A DNA stretch of 64,000 bases from Leptogranulimonas caecicola (GCF_023168405.1 NZ_AP025285.1:1238001-1302000); one strand, 5' to 3'. Shown: positions 51,373 to 60,439, counted from the stretch's first letter. Numbers and translations: made by a program. Notes: generated from the letters alone by a model not told the origin.

Positions 51373-51861
51373 TCATCGAAGTCCTGCCTCCGTGACCCAC
51401 CACCACACAAGGCCGCAGCCTGCACAGATCCAAGGGCCTGCAGCAAAGTGGGTTTTCTTGCCGATAAGAGCCACCATTCCCCCTGCACCACAGCCCAAAA
51501 GCCCACCCAGAAAGCCTACCAGCGGGCCAGCTGCAGCCGTAAGGCACGCAAGAAGCTTGATGTCGCCCAGGCCCATGAGGGAGATGTTGCGGTGCCGACA
51601 GGCCAGCTCCAGCGCTGAGGCTGCCCCCAAAAAGACCAGCGCAGAGCCTGTGCAGACTGCAGGATGCGGCAACACGCCCCAAAGTGCAGGCCCCAAAGGA
51701 GCACTGGCAACAGCCAGGACAAGAGGGTCTCCCCACAGGCGCGCCCCCTGAAAGCCCAAGGCCAGAACCCCCGAAGCCACAAGCAGGCCGTTGGGCAGGC
51801 GGCGCCAGCGAAGATCGTTGAGAGAAGCGGCAACAAGCAACGCCGCCCAGATCCCCCACAT
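51373..51861 (-). CDS. Prepilin peptidase-like A24 protein
   Basis: Membrane aspartyl peptidase of the A24 family, lacking the methyltransferase domain, as in TadV/CpaA. The two catalytic Asp motifs are seen: SLNDLRWRRLPN near the N terminus and MGLGDIKLLACL (GxGD) near residue 98. Six hydrophobic segments fit the fold. 162 aa is usual for the short type. No pilin, Tad or competence gene is in the window, so the substrate is elsewhere. The ATG has only a weak AAGGG. Confidence 0.85.
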   Translation of the reverse strand: MWGIWAALLVAASLNDLRWRRLPNGLLVASGVLALGFQGARLWGDPLVLAVASAPLGPALWGVLPHPAVCTGSALVFLGAASALELACRHRNISLMGLGDIKLLACLTAAAGPLVGFLGGLLGCGAGGMVALIGKKTHFAAGPWICAGCGLVWWWVTEAGLR

Positions 51862-51873
51862 GTGAGTCGGCCC

Positions 51874-52446
51874 TTAGTGGGCGTCCTGGAGGGGACAGAC
51901 GGGCTTCTCGGCCAAGTGGGCAGCAGAAGCCTCGGGAGTCGACGGGGCTGCCTGATGATAAGAGGTGTCTTTTAAGGCCAGTTTTTCCATCTGACGGAAG
52001 ATGCGAGTGTACCAGAGCTCCTTGGTGCTTTGGGGATCCACCAGTATGGAAGGGATCCCAGCCAGACGGGCAGCCATGAGATCGGTAAATACTTGGTCGC
52101 CAATGAGTACCGTTTGGCTTCTGGGCACACCCATCCTTTTGCAGGCATGCCAAAGGGCGAAAGGCGCTGGCTTCATGGCGTGATCCACTCGGGAGATGCC
52201 CAGCTCCTGAGCAGAAGCCTCCACCTGGGCGCTATGGAAGTTGTTGGACACAAAGCACACAGCGATGGAAGCGGCCTTCACCCGATCGATCCAGGCAGCC
52301 ACCGATGCCGGGGCACTTGAGGCATCTCCGGGCACACAGGTATTGTCGCGATCCACCAACACCAGGCGAATATTGTGATCTACCAGCGCTGATACGGGGA
52401 TGTCCGAGATGGCGTGAACGCGCATCCATGGGGTTGCTAAAGGCAT
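51874..52446 (-). CDS. YqeG family HAD-IIIA phosphatase
   Basis: Phosphatase of the HAD superfamily, related to phosphatidylglycerophosphatase GEP4/YqeG. The HAD motif I LVLVDRDNTCVPGD is at about residues 28-41, motif II VCFVSNN, motif III KPAPFAL, and motif IV VLIGDQVFTDLMAARLAG. 190 aa includes a 30-aa Ala/Pro-rich tail. AAGGAG lies 10 nt before ATG 52446. It sits between mltG and the prepilin peptidase gene. Confidence 0.87.
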   Translation of the reverse strand: MPLATPWMRVHAISDIPVSALVDHNIRLVLVDRDNTCVPGDASSAPASVAAWIDRVKAASIAVCFVSNNFHSAQVEASAQELGISRVDHAMKPAPFALWHACKRMGVPRSQTVLIGDQVFTDLMAARLAGIPSILVDPQSTKELWYTRIFRQMEKLALKDTSYHQAAPSTPEASAAHLAEKPVCPLQDAH

Positions 52447-52451
52447 GGGCT

Positions 52452-53831
52452 CTAAGCTCCTTGATCGGCTTTGGCCTTGTCGATGGCCGCCAAATGCTCC
52501 TCATAAGTCTGCGAGAAGGTGTGGTTGGAGTAGGAGCCGTTCTCGATGATGAGGAAGTAGTAATAGTTGGTGGACGCCGGGGCCAACGCCGCCTGGATGC
52601 ACTCGATGGAAGGGGTGCAGATGGGCGTAGGCGGAAGCCCCTTGTTGAGATAGCTGTTGTAGGGCGACTCTTTGAGCAGGTCGTCTGCGGTAACCTCGCC
52701 CCCGGTGACATAGCCCATGGTGGCATCGGACTGCAATGCCATGCCGTCGCGCAGACGGTTGTAGAGCACCGAGGCCACCAGCGGCCTGTCGCTCTCCGAG
52801 ACCGCCTCGCGCTCGATAATGGACGCCACCTTAAGGATGTCATAGTCAGTCATCGTGACATTGTAGGTCTGCTGGATGGCCTCCTCGCCGGCAGCGAAAT
52901 CCACCTTGGACACCGCCTGCTGATAGCGATCCAGCATGGCTTTTATGACGCTTTTGGCATCTACCGTGAATCCGGAGAAGTCATAGGTGGAAGCCCAAAG
53001 GAATCCTTCCAACGAGTCATCTTGAGCTGCGGCCAAGAAGGGGTAGGACCCCACCCAAAGGGATGCCTTGGCCTGGTCCATGAAATCTTGGGCGGGAATA
53101 CCCAAGGCAGACTCCACTGCAGCAGCGGTTTTTGCCACCGTGAGGCCCTCGGGAATGGTCACGCGATTGGCCGAGGTATTGGGTCCCTTCGTGAGCTGGT
53201 CCACGATGGCTTCCACCGGCGTTCCAGCAGCGAAGACATAGGTGCCCGGCTTCAAGGACTGATCTGCCTTGGCAGCCGCCACCGCCTTGGTGAAAGTAGC
53301 GGTATCGCTTACCAACCGTGCGTCCACAAAGGCCTGGGCAATCACATCTGTGCCGGCGCCTTCGGGGATCTGCACCTCGATTTGGCCTTCAGTCGCAAGG
53401 CCCGGACCCTGTGGCTCCGGAGCGCTTTGGCAGCCGCGCACCGCAACCATAATGAGTGCGCCAAGCGCCACCGCGACGACGAGGCCGACGATCAAAATAC
53501 CCGCACCCGCGAGATTTCTGCGTCCAGCAGAAGCGCTGTTGACACCTGACACACGGCCACGAGGCTGCCCTACCCTACCAGCGCCCGAAAGCGCGCCGTG
53601 CACCTGGGTCCTCTGCATGGTGCGCTCCGACACCCGCCGAGTGGTTGTCCCTGAAGCCACGCGAGGTTCAGGCTGGTGCCCCTTTGCCTGCCGAGAAGAG
53701 CTCGCCCTGGGTTGATTGGAGCCCAAGGAGTGGGCAGGCTGTCGTGGCGTTGAAGATCTTTGAGGCTGGCGGCCGCCGCAAGTAGTCCCTGAATCCTCAG
53801 GGCCTGTCTGTGATCGCCAGTGATTTGCCAT
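52452..53831 (-). CDS. mltG: Endolytic transglycosylase MltG
   Basis: Membrane-bound enzyme that cuts nascent peptidoglycan. About 110 Arg/Ser/Gln-rich cytoplasmic residues precede one membrane segment (AGAGILIVGLVVAVALGALIM). The YceG domain then has VTIPEGLTVAKTAAAV, the catalytic Glu in LKVASIIEREAVSESDRPLVASVLYNRL, MALQSDATMGYV, PYNSYLNKGLPPTPI and NYYYFLIIENGSYSNHTFSQTYEEH. A repeated word lies in the cytoplasmic part (53689). It is followed in the operon by yqeG and preceded by ruvX. Confidence 0.93.
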   Translation of the reverse strand: MANHWRSQTGPEDSGTTCGGRQPQRSSTPRQPAHSLGSNQPRASSSRQAKGHQPEPRVASGTTTRRVSERTMQRTQVHGALSGAGRVGQPRGRVSGVNSASAGRRNLAGAGILIVGLVVAVALGALIMVAVRGCQSAPEPQGPGLATEGQIEVQIPEGAGTDVIAQAFVDARLVSDTATFTKAVAAAKADQSLKPGTYVFAAGTPVEAIVDQLTKGPNTSANRVTIPEGLTVAKTAAAVESALGIPAQDFMDQAKASLWVGSYPFLAAAQDDSLEGFLWASTYDFSGFTVDAKSVIKAMLDRYQQAVSKVDFAAGEEAIQQTYNVTMTDYDILKVASIIEREAVSESDRPLVASVLYNRLRDGMALQSDATMGYVTGGEVTADDLLKESPYNSYLNKGLPPTPICTPSIECIQAALAPASTNYYYFLIIENGSYSNHTFSQTYEEHLAAIDKAKADQGA

Positions 53832-53837
53832 GCCGTC

Positions 53838-54257
53838 TTACCCTTTGTTCGTCTTGGCGTCGAGGTGGGATTGTAAGAAAAGCGATGCAGCCACCATATC
53901 GACCTTGCCGCGCATGGACTTCTCTGAGAGCCCCTGCTCTCTCAAGATACGCTTGGCTTCCCGAGAGGACAGGCGTTCGTCGGCAAACTCCAGGGGAAGT
54001 CCGCAGGCCTGTGCGATGGCGCGGGCCTCCCCCTCAATGCGCGCCGCCTGCGGCCCCTCCTCACCAGACAAAGTGAGGGGGTGGCCGCAGACCAGCACGT
54101 CGGGTTCATGGTCTTCCAAAATCCGCCTAAAACTGCGAGCCTGAGCGCGGACTTCCTGAGCAGGAAGCACGCATACCGGCGAGGCAACGGTGCCGGTGAC
54201 ATCGCTTGCTGCGATGCCCACCCGCTTCTCGCCAATATCTAAGGCCAGGTAGCGCAC
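53838..54257 (-). CDS. ruvX: RuvX/YqgF family nuclease (putative Holliday junction resolvase)
   Basis: RNase H-fold nuclease linked to 16S rRNA 5' processing and possibly Holliday junctions. LALDIGEKRVGIAASDVTG, DVLVCGHPLTLSGEEG, LEFADERLSSREAKRIL and VDMVAASLFLQSHLD are the YqgF motifs with the acidic residues kept. GTG at 54257 lies 1 nt after the alaS stop. alaS-ruvX-mltG is a common order. Confidence 0.92.
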   Translation of the reverse strand: MRYLALDIGEKRVGIAASDVTGTVASPVCVLPAQEVRAQARSFRRILEDHEPDVLVCGHPLTLSGEEGPQAARIEGEARAIAQACGLPLEFADERLSSREAKRILREQGLSEKSMRGKVDMVAASLFLQSHLDAKTNKG

Positions 54258-54258
54258 G

Positions 54259-56925
54259 TTATTGTTCCTGAGTCAGGCGCTCGCGCACCGCATCGAGGGC
54301 CTGGACGATGACCGCAGGGCCAGGCAGGCCGCCCTGAGCCATGGCAGGCTTGCCGCCGCCGCGGCCGCCAAAGGCGCTGGTTACCGCCTTTACCAGGGCA
54401 CCGGCATCAAAGCCGGCGGCCACAGCCTCTTTGGTGCCGGCAGCCAAAAGCGAGGTCTTGCCCTCGTCAGACTGGGAGACCAAGAAGCAGGCGATAGGAC
54501 CTTTGGCCTGCTCGCGCAGAGTGTCCCACACACCGCGCAGATCGTGGGCGTCGCGGCCGTCCATACGGGCCACCACAGCCTTGTAACCATCGCACTGGAG
54601 AGCGGCAGCCAGTGCGTCCACTGCAGCATTGGCGCCCGCGCCAGACAGGGCACGCTTGAGCTTTGCCTTGAGATCGCGCTCGCGAGCCAGCATATCGTCC
54701 ACGGCGCCCGCCACAGAAGCCGGGCGGCTCTTGAGGGCAGCAGCCGCGGCATCCAGCGCATCCAGGCGGCTGTTCACGAAGGAAAGGGCGCCCAGAGAGG
54801 TGACTGCCTCAATACGACGTGCGGCGCTGCCAATGGAGCTCTCGGAAGTGATCTTGAAGATGCCCAGCTCGGAGGTATTAGAGGCATGAAGACCGCCACA
54901 AAGCTCTGCAGAGAAGGGCTGCGGGCCCTCACCTGCACGCACGACGCGCACTTCCTCGCCGTACTTCTCGCCAAAGAGGGCCACCGCGCCCGAAGCCTTG
55001 GCGTCCTCCAAGCTCATGAGCTGGGTGGTCACCGGCAACGCCAGGAAGATCTGCTGGTTGACCAGGTCTTCTACCTGGGCGATTTGGGCCTGAGAAAGAG
55101 CCTCGAAGTGAGTAAAGTCAAAGCGCAGGCGATCGGGGGCTACCAGCGAGCCTGCCTGATGCACGTGGTCGCCCAGCACCTTCTTAAGAGCAGCGTCCAA
55201 CAGGTGGGTGGCAGTGTGGTTGCGACGGATAAGCTCGCGGCGGCGATCGTCCACCTCGGCGGTGACGATGTCGCCCACACGCACGAAGCCGCCCTTGATG
55301 GCGCCTTCGTGGGCAATGAGGCCGTCATGGGAGACGGTGTTCTCTACCTCCATGCGAAACTCGATGCCAGAGAGCTCGCCGGTATCGCCGACCTCGCCGC
55401 CCATCTCGGCATAGAAGGGGGTGCGATCAAGCACGACCTCCACCTTGTCGCCGGTCTCGGCACGCAAGACGCTCTCGCCGTCGCGCACAATGGACAACAC
55501 GGTGCAGCCGCGAAGCTCGCTCTCCTCATAGCCGCAAAACTCGGTGGCATCCACCGAGTCAGAGAGCGCCGTCCATACGTCAACCTGGCTCCAGGCATCA
55601 GAATCGGTGGCGCCGGCGGCGCGAGCACGGGTGCGCTGGGCCTCCATGTCGGCGTCAAAAGCAGCCTGATCGATGTCGTGGCCGGCATTGAGGGCGATCT
55701 CGCGGGTGAGGTCTACCGGGAATCCGTAGGTGTCGTGAAGGGTGAAAGCCACATGGCCCGAGAGAGTCTCTCCCTCGCCCAGTTTGTCCAGCTCCTGCTC
55801 CAGATAGAGGCGACCGGTCTCGATGACCGAGGAGAAACGGGCTTCCTCTGCGCGCACGGTGCCCTGGATCAAGGCGGAGTTGTCCACCAACTCAGGATAG
55901 ACATCGCCCATAAGGCGTGTGACCTCGGCCACATAGTCACAGAGGAACGCCTCCTCGATGCCCAGCAGGCGGCCGTGGAACACGGCGCGGCGCAGCAGGC
56001 GGCGCAACACATAGCCGCGACCCTCGTTGGAAGGCAGGATGCCGTCGCCAATCATGAAGCTCACGGCGCGGCTGTGATCTGCAATGATGCGCAGCGAGAC
56101 ATCTGCGGCAGGGTCTTCGCCGTACTTCTTGCCAGAAAGCCTCTCTCCTACCTCGATGAGGGAGTGCATAAGATCGCCGTCATAATTGGAAGACTTATGC
56201 TGCATGATAGCCGCCATGCGCTCTAGGCCCATGCCGGTGTCCACGTTTTGGTGAGGCAGGTCTACCAGCGTACCGTCCTCTTGGCGGTCGAACTGGGTGA
56301 ACACCAAATTCCAAAACTCCAGGAAGCGGTCGCAGTCGCAGCCAGGGGCGCAGGTGGGGCTGCCGCAGCCCACCTCTTCGCCCTGGTCGAAGTAGATCTC
56401 CGAGCATGGGCCGCAGGGGCCGGTGGGTCCGGCGGCCCAGAAGTTGTCCTCCTCGCCCAAGCGTGAGATGTGGTCTTTAGCCACGCCCAGCGACTCCCAG
56501 ATCTCAGCGCAATCGTCGTCGTCCTCAAAGACAGTGAAGTAGAGACGATCCTGGGGCAGGTGAAGATGGTTGACAATATAGTCAAACGCCCATTCGCAGG
56601 CCTGGCGCTTGGAATAGCCGCCAAAGGCAAAGTTGCCCAGCATCTCGAAGAAGGAGAGATGGCGACCGTCCAGGCCAATGGCGTCGATGTCGTTGGTGCG
56701 CAGGCACTTTTGGCAAGAAGTGGCGCCGATGCCCTCCTTCAAGGTCTTGGTGCCCAGATAGTATTGCTTGAACTGGTTCATGCCGGCGTTGGCCAAAAGC
56801 AGCGACGGGTCATCGGGCACCAGCGAAGAAGACGGGAACTTCTTGCAGCCGTGCTCTTCAAAAAAGTCCAAGAACGACGAGCGAATCTCGGCAGTGGTCA
56901 TAGTGGGAAAGTCAGAGGTAGACAA
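54259..56925 (-). CDS. alaS: Alanyl-tRNA synthetase
   Basis: Charges tRNA-Ala. The N-terminal catalytic domain starts IRSSFLDFFEEHGCKKFPSSSLVPDDPSLL and has NAGMNQFK; the editing domain has RRNHTATHLLDAALKKVLG and CGGLHASNTSELGIFKI; the C-Ala domain is at the end. 888 aa is full length. The start is a TTG at 56925 with GAGGAGG ideally spaced; an in-frame ATG at 56901 lacks one. The gap to the AI-2E gene is too short for a T-box. Confidence 0.96.
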   Translation of the reverse strand: MSTSDFPTMTTAEIRSSFLDFFEEHGCKKFPSSSLVPDDPSLLLANAGMNQFKQYYLGTKTLKEGIGATSCQKCLRTNDIDAIGLDGRHLSFFEMLGNFAFGGYSKRQACEWAFDYIVNHLHLPQDRLYFTVFEDDDDCAEIWESLGVAKDHISRLGEEDNFWAAGPTGPCGPCSEIYFDQGEEVGCGSPTCAPGCDCDRFLEFWNLVFTQFDRQEDGTLVDLPHQNVDTGMGLERMAAIMQHKSSNYDGDLMHSLIEVGERLSGKKYGEDPAADVSLRIIADHSRAVSFMIGDGILPSNEGRGYVLRRLLRRAVFHGRLLGIEEAFLCDYVAEVTRLMGDVYPELVDNSALIQGTVRAEEARFSSVIETGRLYLEQELDKLGEGETLSGHVAFTLHDTYGFPVDLTREIALNAGHDIDQAAFDADMEAQRTRARAAGATDSDAWSQVDVWTALSDSVDATEFCGYEESELRGCTVLSIVRDGESVLRAETGDKVEVVLDRTPFYAEMGGEVGDTGELSGIEFRMEVENTVSHDGLIAHEGAIKGGFVRVGDIVTAEVDDRRRELIRRNHTATHLLDAALKKVLGDHVHQAGSLVAPDRLRFDFTHFEALSQAQIAQVEDLVNQQIFLALPVTTQLMSLEDAKASGAVALFGEKYGEEVRVVRAGEGPQPFSAELCGGLHASNTSELGIFKITSESSIGSAARRIEAVTSLGALSFVNSRLDALDAAAAALKSRPASVAGAVDDMLARERDLKAKLKRALSGAGANAAVDALAAALQCDGYKAVVARMDGRDAHDLRGVWDTLREQAKGPIACFLVSQSDEGKTSLLAAGTKEAVAAGFDAGALVKAVTSAFGGRGGGKPAMAQGGLPGPAVIVQALDAVRERLTQEQ

Positions 56926-56991
56926 GAGATCCTCCTCATAGGGCTGCCAGGGACGCTCCCCAAAGCAGCATTGCTGGGCACAGATTCATTC

Positions 56992-57020
56992 ATTCTAATT
57001 CAGAGCCGCCTTCTTGGCAG
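56992..57020 (-). promoter_or_regulatory. Probable alaS promoter
   Basis: On the minus strand -35 CTGCCA (57015-57020), a 17-nt spacer and -10 TAGAAT (56992-56997), 67 nt before the TTG start. Confidence 0.5.
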
Positions 57021-57056
57021 CGCTCGCGCCTCTATTGCTACGGCATCGCCATTCTC

Positions 57057-58568
57057 TTAGAGCTCGCCTTTATCTTTGGAGCTGGGATGCACGGGTTTCT
57101 CGGCAGGTGAGCCCTGAGAGTCCCGAGCCTCTTCCTGAGGATCCCGGGGCTCATCAGAGGCCTCTTCTTGCCGAGAAGATCTCGCTTTGGGGGCTTGGGA
57201 GCCAGAGGTGGATTCAGAGTGAGCCTTGGGATGCTCTACAAAAAGCCGTAGCTCCTCGGCCCGCTCGCGCACGATCTCGCCCACCGAGGGCTTAGCGGGC
57301 TCGCCGCCGGGCGCAGCAGAGACGTCACCCTCGTTTTCGTCGGGAATGAGGCGGCTTGTGACAAAGAAACTGTCATCGTCGAGGGCGTCGCAGCTGGGAG
57401 CGATGGAGCCATCGGCGTGATGAAAGGGCGTCCCTTGGAAGATGGCTCCGTGGTAAGAGACGATCTGGCGTCCGGTACGGGTCTCGAAGTAGTAGATGAA
57501 CACACCTTTGATGGCTGCAGACACCGGGATGGAGATGGCCATGCCCACCGCACCGCCAAGGGAGGAACCCAACACGATGGCCAAAAGGCTCATGGCTGGA
57601 TGCACTTGGACAGCAGAGCGCATGACTACAGGGCTCACCACGTTGTCGGTGATGTTTTCTGCCACCATAGCCACAATGAGCGTCCAGAACGCGCAAAGGG
57701 GACTCACAAACAGCGCGGTGACCGTGGCGATGGCAGCGGCGATCCAGGGGCCAATGACCGGCACAAAGTGCAGAAGGCCGGTGAGGGTGCCCATGAGGGG
57801 CGCGTAGGGCTGACCTACCACGATGTAGCCCAAGAACGCGAGGCTGCCTCCTACCAGGGAGGTGATCACGATGCCACGCATGTAGCCGCCCATAGAACGG
57901 CTCGCCACCGCCAAGAGCAGCATGAGGTCATCTTCATGCTTGGGGCCTGCCACGATGGCGAACTCGCGCACGATGCGGGGGTAATCGCGGGCCAGCCAGT
58001 AGGCCAGCACCAGTCCCAGGAAGAACATGAAGAAGGTGTTCACCAGGTTCATGAGGTTGGGAATGAGGCCGGAAGAGATTTGGGAGGCCATGTCGTTGGC
58101 AAAGCGGGTGCCCATGGTGGAAAAGCCGTCCACCAGCGCAGAGATGTTGGTTTGAAACTCTGCAGTCTCAGTGGTGCCGTAACGCTCAAAGAGGCTGCGC
58201 AGCCAGTCCTGAAGCTCCCGGAAGTAGCCAGGAATGCGCTGGAGCAGAGTATTGAGCTGCTCTAGGGTAAGGGGCCCCAGTATCGCCAGCACGCCTATGG
58301 CCACACCCAGCACGATGAGCAGGGCCAAGATCGCGCCTAGCGCGCGGCCCACTCCTTTGGTTTCCAGCCAGTTGACGATGGGGCTGCAGATGAAGCCAAC
58401 GATGATGCCTACGGCCAAAAACTCGATGGCCGGGGCGATGTAGCCCAACGCCCACACCACGCACACGAAGATGACGATAAAGCCGATGGCCGTCCACACA
58501 CGAATCATGCGAAGACGGTCCTCGGCCGAGATATCCTGGATTGAATGATGAGCAAGGGGACGCGCCAT
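57057..58568 (-). CDS. AI-2E family (PerM-like) membrane protein with hydrophilic tail
   Basis: Polytopic membrane protein of the AI-2E/PerM family; members are linked to export of small molecules or Na/H antiport, and the role here is not known. About eight hydrophobic segments (IGFIVIFVCVVWALG, AIEFLAVGIIVGFICSPIVNWLE, ...). The conserved GLLHFVPVIGPWIAAAIATVTAL and NVVSPVVMRSAVQVHPAMSLLAIVLGSSLGGAVGM are present. From about residue 385 a 120-aa charged, disordered tail follows, holding two inverted copies of the repeated word (57097, 57169). Confidence 0.9.
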   Translation of the reverse strand: MARPLAHHSIQDISAEDRLRMIRVWTAIGFIVIFVCVVWALGYIAPAIEFLAVGIIVGFICSPIVNWLETKGVGRALGAILALLIVLGVAIGVLAILGPLTLEQLNTLLQRIPGYFRELQDWLRSLFERYGTTETAEFQTNISALVDGFSTMGTRFANDMASQISSGLIPNLMNLVNTFFMFFLGLVLAYWLARDYPRIVREFAIVAGPKHEDDLMLLLAVASRSMGGYMRGIVITSLVGGSLAFLGYIVVGQPYAPLMGTLTGLLHFVPVIGPWIAAAIATVTALFVSPLCAFWTLIVAMVAENITDNVVSPVVMRSAVQVHPAMSLLAIVLGSSLGGAVGMAISIPVSAAIKGVFIYYFETRTGRQIVSYHGAIFQGTPFHHADGSIAPSCDALDDDSFFVTSRLIPDENEGDVSAAPGGEPAKPSVGEIVRERAEELRLFVEHPKAHSESTSGSQAPKARSSRQEEASDEPRDPQEEARDSQGSPAEKPVHPSSKDKGEL

Positions 58569-58570
58569 AA

Positions 58571-59407
58571 CTAGCCCATCAGACCTTCGGGATCAATATG
58601 ATCTTGTACTTTTTTGAGAGTGCGGCGCAGGAAGCGGGAGACCTGCACCTGGCTTACCCCTAGACGGTTGGCTATCTCTACCTGGGTCAACCCGTCTTTG
58701 AAGCGCATGGTGAGCACCTCTTGCTCGCGGGGCGAGAAGGAGGAGATGGCCTCTTGGATGACCATGCGGTCGTCGCTGGCCACCAGGTCCTTGTCCTCTG
58801 TGGCGTAGCGGTCGAGCACCGAGGGGGCATCCTCGTTCTCAGAGCTCCCAGATTCCAGAGGCACCGAGCTGTAGGCGCTGGAAGACTCCATGGCCTCCAA
58901 GACCTCGTCTACAGAGACGTCTAAGTATTTGGCGATCTCATCCACCGAGGGAGAGCGTTGCAGGTCGCAGGTAAGCTCGTCTGTAGCCTGATTGACCTTG
59001 GCAGAAAGCTCTTGCAGGCGACGGGGCACGCGCACAGACCAGCCCTTGTCGCGGAAGTGTCGCTTGATCTCGCCCATGATGGTGGGCGTGGCATAGGTGG
59101 TGAACTCCAGGCCGCGCTCAGGCTCGAAGCGGTCAATGGCCTTGATGAGGCCGATGGTGCCCACCTGGATAAGGTCGTCCAGAGACTCGCCGCGGTTCTT
59201 GAACTTGGAAGCCAAAAAACGCACCAGGTTGAGGTGGCTCACGATAAGCTGCTCGCGAGCATCCTCGTCCCCTTCTTCTTTGTATCGGCAGAAAAGCTCC
59301 CGGGTGCGCTCCTTGTCCCAGGCAAGCTTGCCCCTGCCTGCACCGGCAGAGACGCGCCTGGCATAGGCGCCGTGGGTGCGGGAGACTTGAGGCTTGCTCT
59401 CGGTCAC
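58571..59407 (-). CDS. Sigma-70 family factor, SigB/SigF type
   Basis: Alternative RNA polymerase sigma factor. Region 2: LNLVRFLASKFKNRGESLDDLIQVGTIGLIKAIDRFEPERGLEFTTYATPTIMGEIKRHFRD. Region 3: VRVPRRLQELSAKVNQA. Region 4: SFSPREQEVLTMRFKDGLTQVEIANRLGVSQVQVSRFLRRTLKKVQ. All are complete. GTG at 59407 overlaps the anti-sigma stop (GTGA). The regulon is unknown; a SigB-type promoter was not found nearby. Confidence 0.93.
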   Translation of the reverse strand: MTESKPQVSRTHGAYARRVSAGAGRGKLAWDKERTRELFCRYKEEGDEDAREQLIVSHLNLVRFLASKFKNRGESLDDLIQVGTIGLIKAIDRFEPERGLEFTTYATPTIMGEIKRHFRDKGWSVRVPRRLQELSAKVNQATDELTCDLQRSPSVDEIAKYLDVSVDEVLEAMESSSAYSSVPLESGSSENEDAPSVLDRYATEDKDLVASDDRMVIQEAISSFSPREQEVLTMRFKDGLTQVEIANRLGVSQVQVSRFLRRTLKKVQDHIDPEGLMG

Positions 59408-59781
59408 GCAGAAACTCCCCTCGTCTTGACCACGGTGAGGGTGGATGCCTCATCGTCGATGGAGAACTCGTCGGTGACAGCGCCCAAGATGAGCTGGGCA
59501 TAGCCAAAGGAACCGTCTTCGTAGGCGTCTTCCACGTTGGCCTGCGCGCCCAGCGTGAAGACCATCTCAATGCGATCTTCATTGATGTCGAAGCGAATGC
59601 CTACCGACTCTTGCTCAGTGGCGGAGGCGTAGACGAAGCCCTCCTCTGCCGCCATGCGCACATCCTCGACGTCGTCGATAGACAAGCCGCAGACTACTGC
59701 GAGATTTGCCGCCAGCATGCGCACGGAGCGTGCGAACTCTGGCGCAGCAGGCGTTTTTAGCTCAACTGTCTTAGATTCCAT
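59404..59781 (-). CDS. RsbW/SpoIIAB-like anti-sigma factor with degenerate GHKL site
   Basis: Small GHKL-fold protein directly upstream of and overlapping its sigma gene, the classic anti-sigma layout. FARSVRMLAANLAVVCGLSIDDVEDVRMAAEEGFVYAS aligns with SpoIIAB around VSEAVTNAI, but the N-box Asn that holds Mg-ATP is Tyr (EGFVYA), and the DxGxG box reads TLGAQ. Hence binding to sigma is likely while the serine-kinase activity is not. No anti-anti-sigma gene accompanies it. 125 aa is slightly short of the usual 140. Confidence 0.82.
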   Translation of the reverse strand: MESKTVELKTPAAPEFARSVRMLAANLAVVCGLSIDDVEDVRMAAEEGFVYASATEQESVGIRFDINEDRIEMVFTLGAQANVEDAYEDGSFGYAQLILGAVTDEFSIDDEASTLTVVKTRGVSA

Positions 59782-59783
59782 GA

Positions 59784-60341
59784 TTACTTCTCCTCAGAGG
59801 CCGTGTCGCTGGTCGCGCTCTCAGTGGGATAGGTAAAGTAGCCCGCGTCTTGGGAGACCGTCTCAACAGAAGGCTCGATGTCTCCCTGCAGTTGCGCGGC
59901 CTTCTCGGCAGCGGAAGCCTCCAGGGCCTCTGTTCCTGCCTTGCCCTTCTTGCCCAGCTTGCCCACGGCTTTGGAAGCGGCGGCGGCGGCCTTGTCTACC
60001 ACGCCGGTCACCGCAGTGGTGGCATCGCTGGCAGCACCGGTGAGGGTGCCCACATCATTAAGGATATTATTAACCTGCAGCAGGTCCAGGGAAAGGGCGT
60101 CTACCGTGGTCTCCACCTTGCCCATAAGCGGCTTAACCTCCTGAATGGCGGGGTTAAGGTCTTCCACTGCCTGATCGACCTTTTTAATGGTGACATTGAC
60201 GTCTTGCACCGTCTTGTCTACCTGGCCCATAAGGTCGCCCACCTGGCCGCGCAGCTTGCGCACCGCAAGTGCGACCTCGACGCCCACCCACACGAAGGCA
60301 GCCATCAAAACGATAAGAACGATAAGCACTGCGAGGTCCAT
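59784..60341 (-). CDS. DUF948-containing membrane-anchored protein
   Basis: N-terminal membrane anchor (LAVLIVLIVLMAAFVWVGVEVALAV) followed by a long coiled coil typical of DUF948 (LRGQVGDLMGQVDKTVQDVNVTIKKVDQAVEDLNPAIQEVKPLMGKVETTVDALS). The rest is Ala/Lys-rich and acidic at the end. General-stress proteins such as YtxG have this layout, which suits its place before the sigma pair (3 nt to the anti-sigma gene). ATG at 60341 has AAAGGA upstream. One repeated word is in the tail (59902). Confidence 0.8.
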   Translation of the reverse strand: MDLAVLIVLIVLMAAFVWVGVEVALAVRKLRGQVGDLMGQVDKTVQDVNVTIKKVDQAVEDLNPAIQEVKPLMGKVETTVDALSLDLLQVNNILNDVGTLTGAASDATTAVTGVVDKAAAAASKAVGKLGKKGKAGTEALEASAAEKAAQLQGDIEPSVETVSQDAGYFTYPTESATSDTASEEK

Positions 60342-60405
60342 AGGGGTCCTTTCTTGCTGCGTGCACGGCCATTTGCCAAGCTTATAAGCCAGTGTATGCG
60401 CTTGA

Positions 60406-60427
60406 GGGGGCGAGGCCCCCGTTTTTT
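60406..60427 (+). terminator. Plus-strand terminator-like hairpin between rarA and the DUF948 gene
   Basis: GGGGGC-GAG-GCCCCC (60406-60420) followed by GTTTTTT. All nearby genes are on the minus strand, so it has no evident partner; it may stop antisense transcription into rarA or act on the minus strand only as a hairpin. Confidence 0.5.
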
Positions 60428-60439
60428 CGTACCTATATC

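Noticed and set aside
51368-52153. 261-codon frame overlapping the prepilin peptidase and yqeG genes
   Set aside because: A different frame contains the A24 and HAD motifs; this one has none.
54262-56226. 654-codon plus-strand frame antisense to alaS
   Set aside because: Complement of a well-conserved synthetase; composition is that of a shadow frame.
56926-57056. T-box riboswitch before alaS
   Set aside because: Only 131 nt are available and no AGGGTGGNACCGCG-type antiterminator sequence is present.
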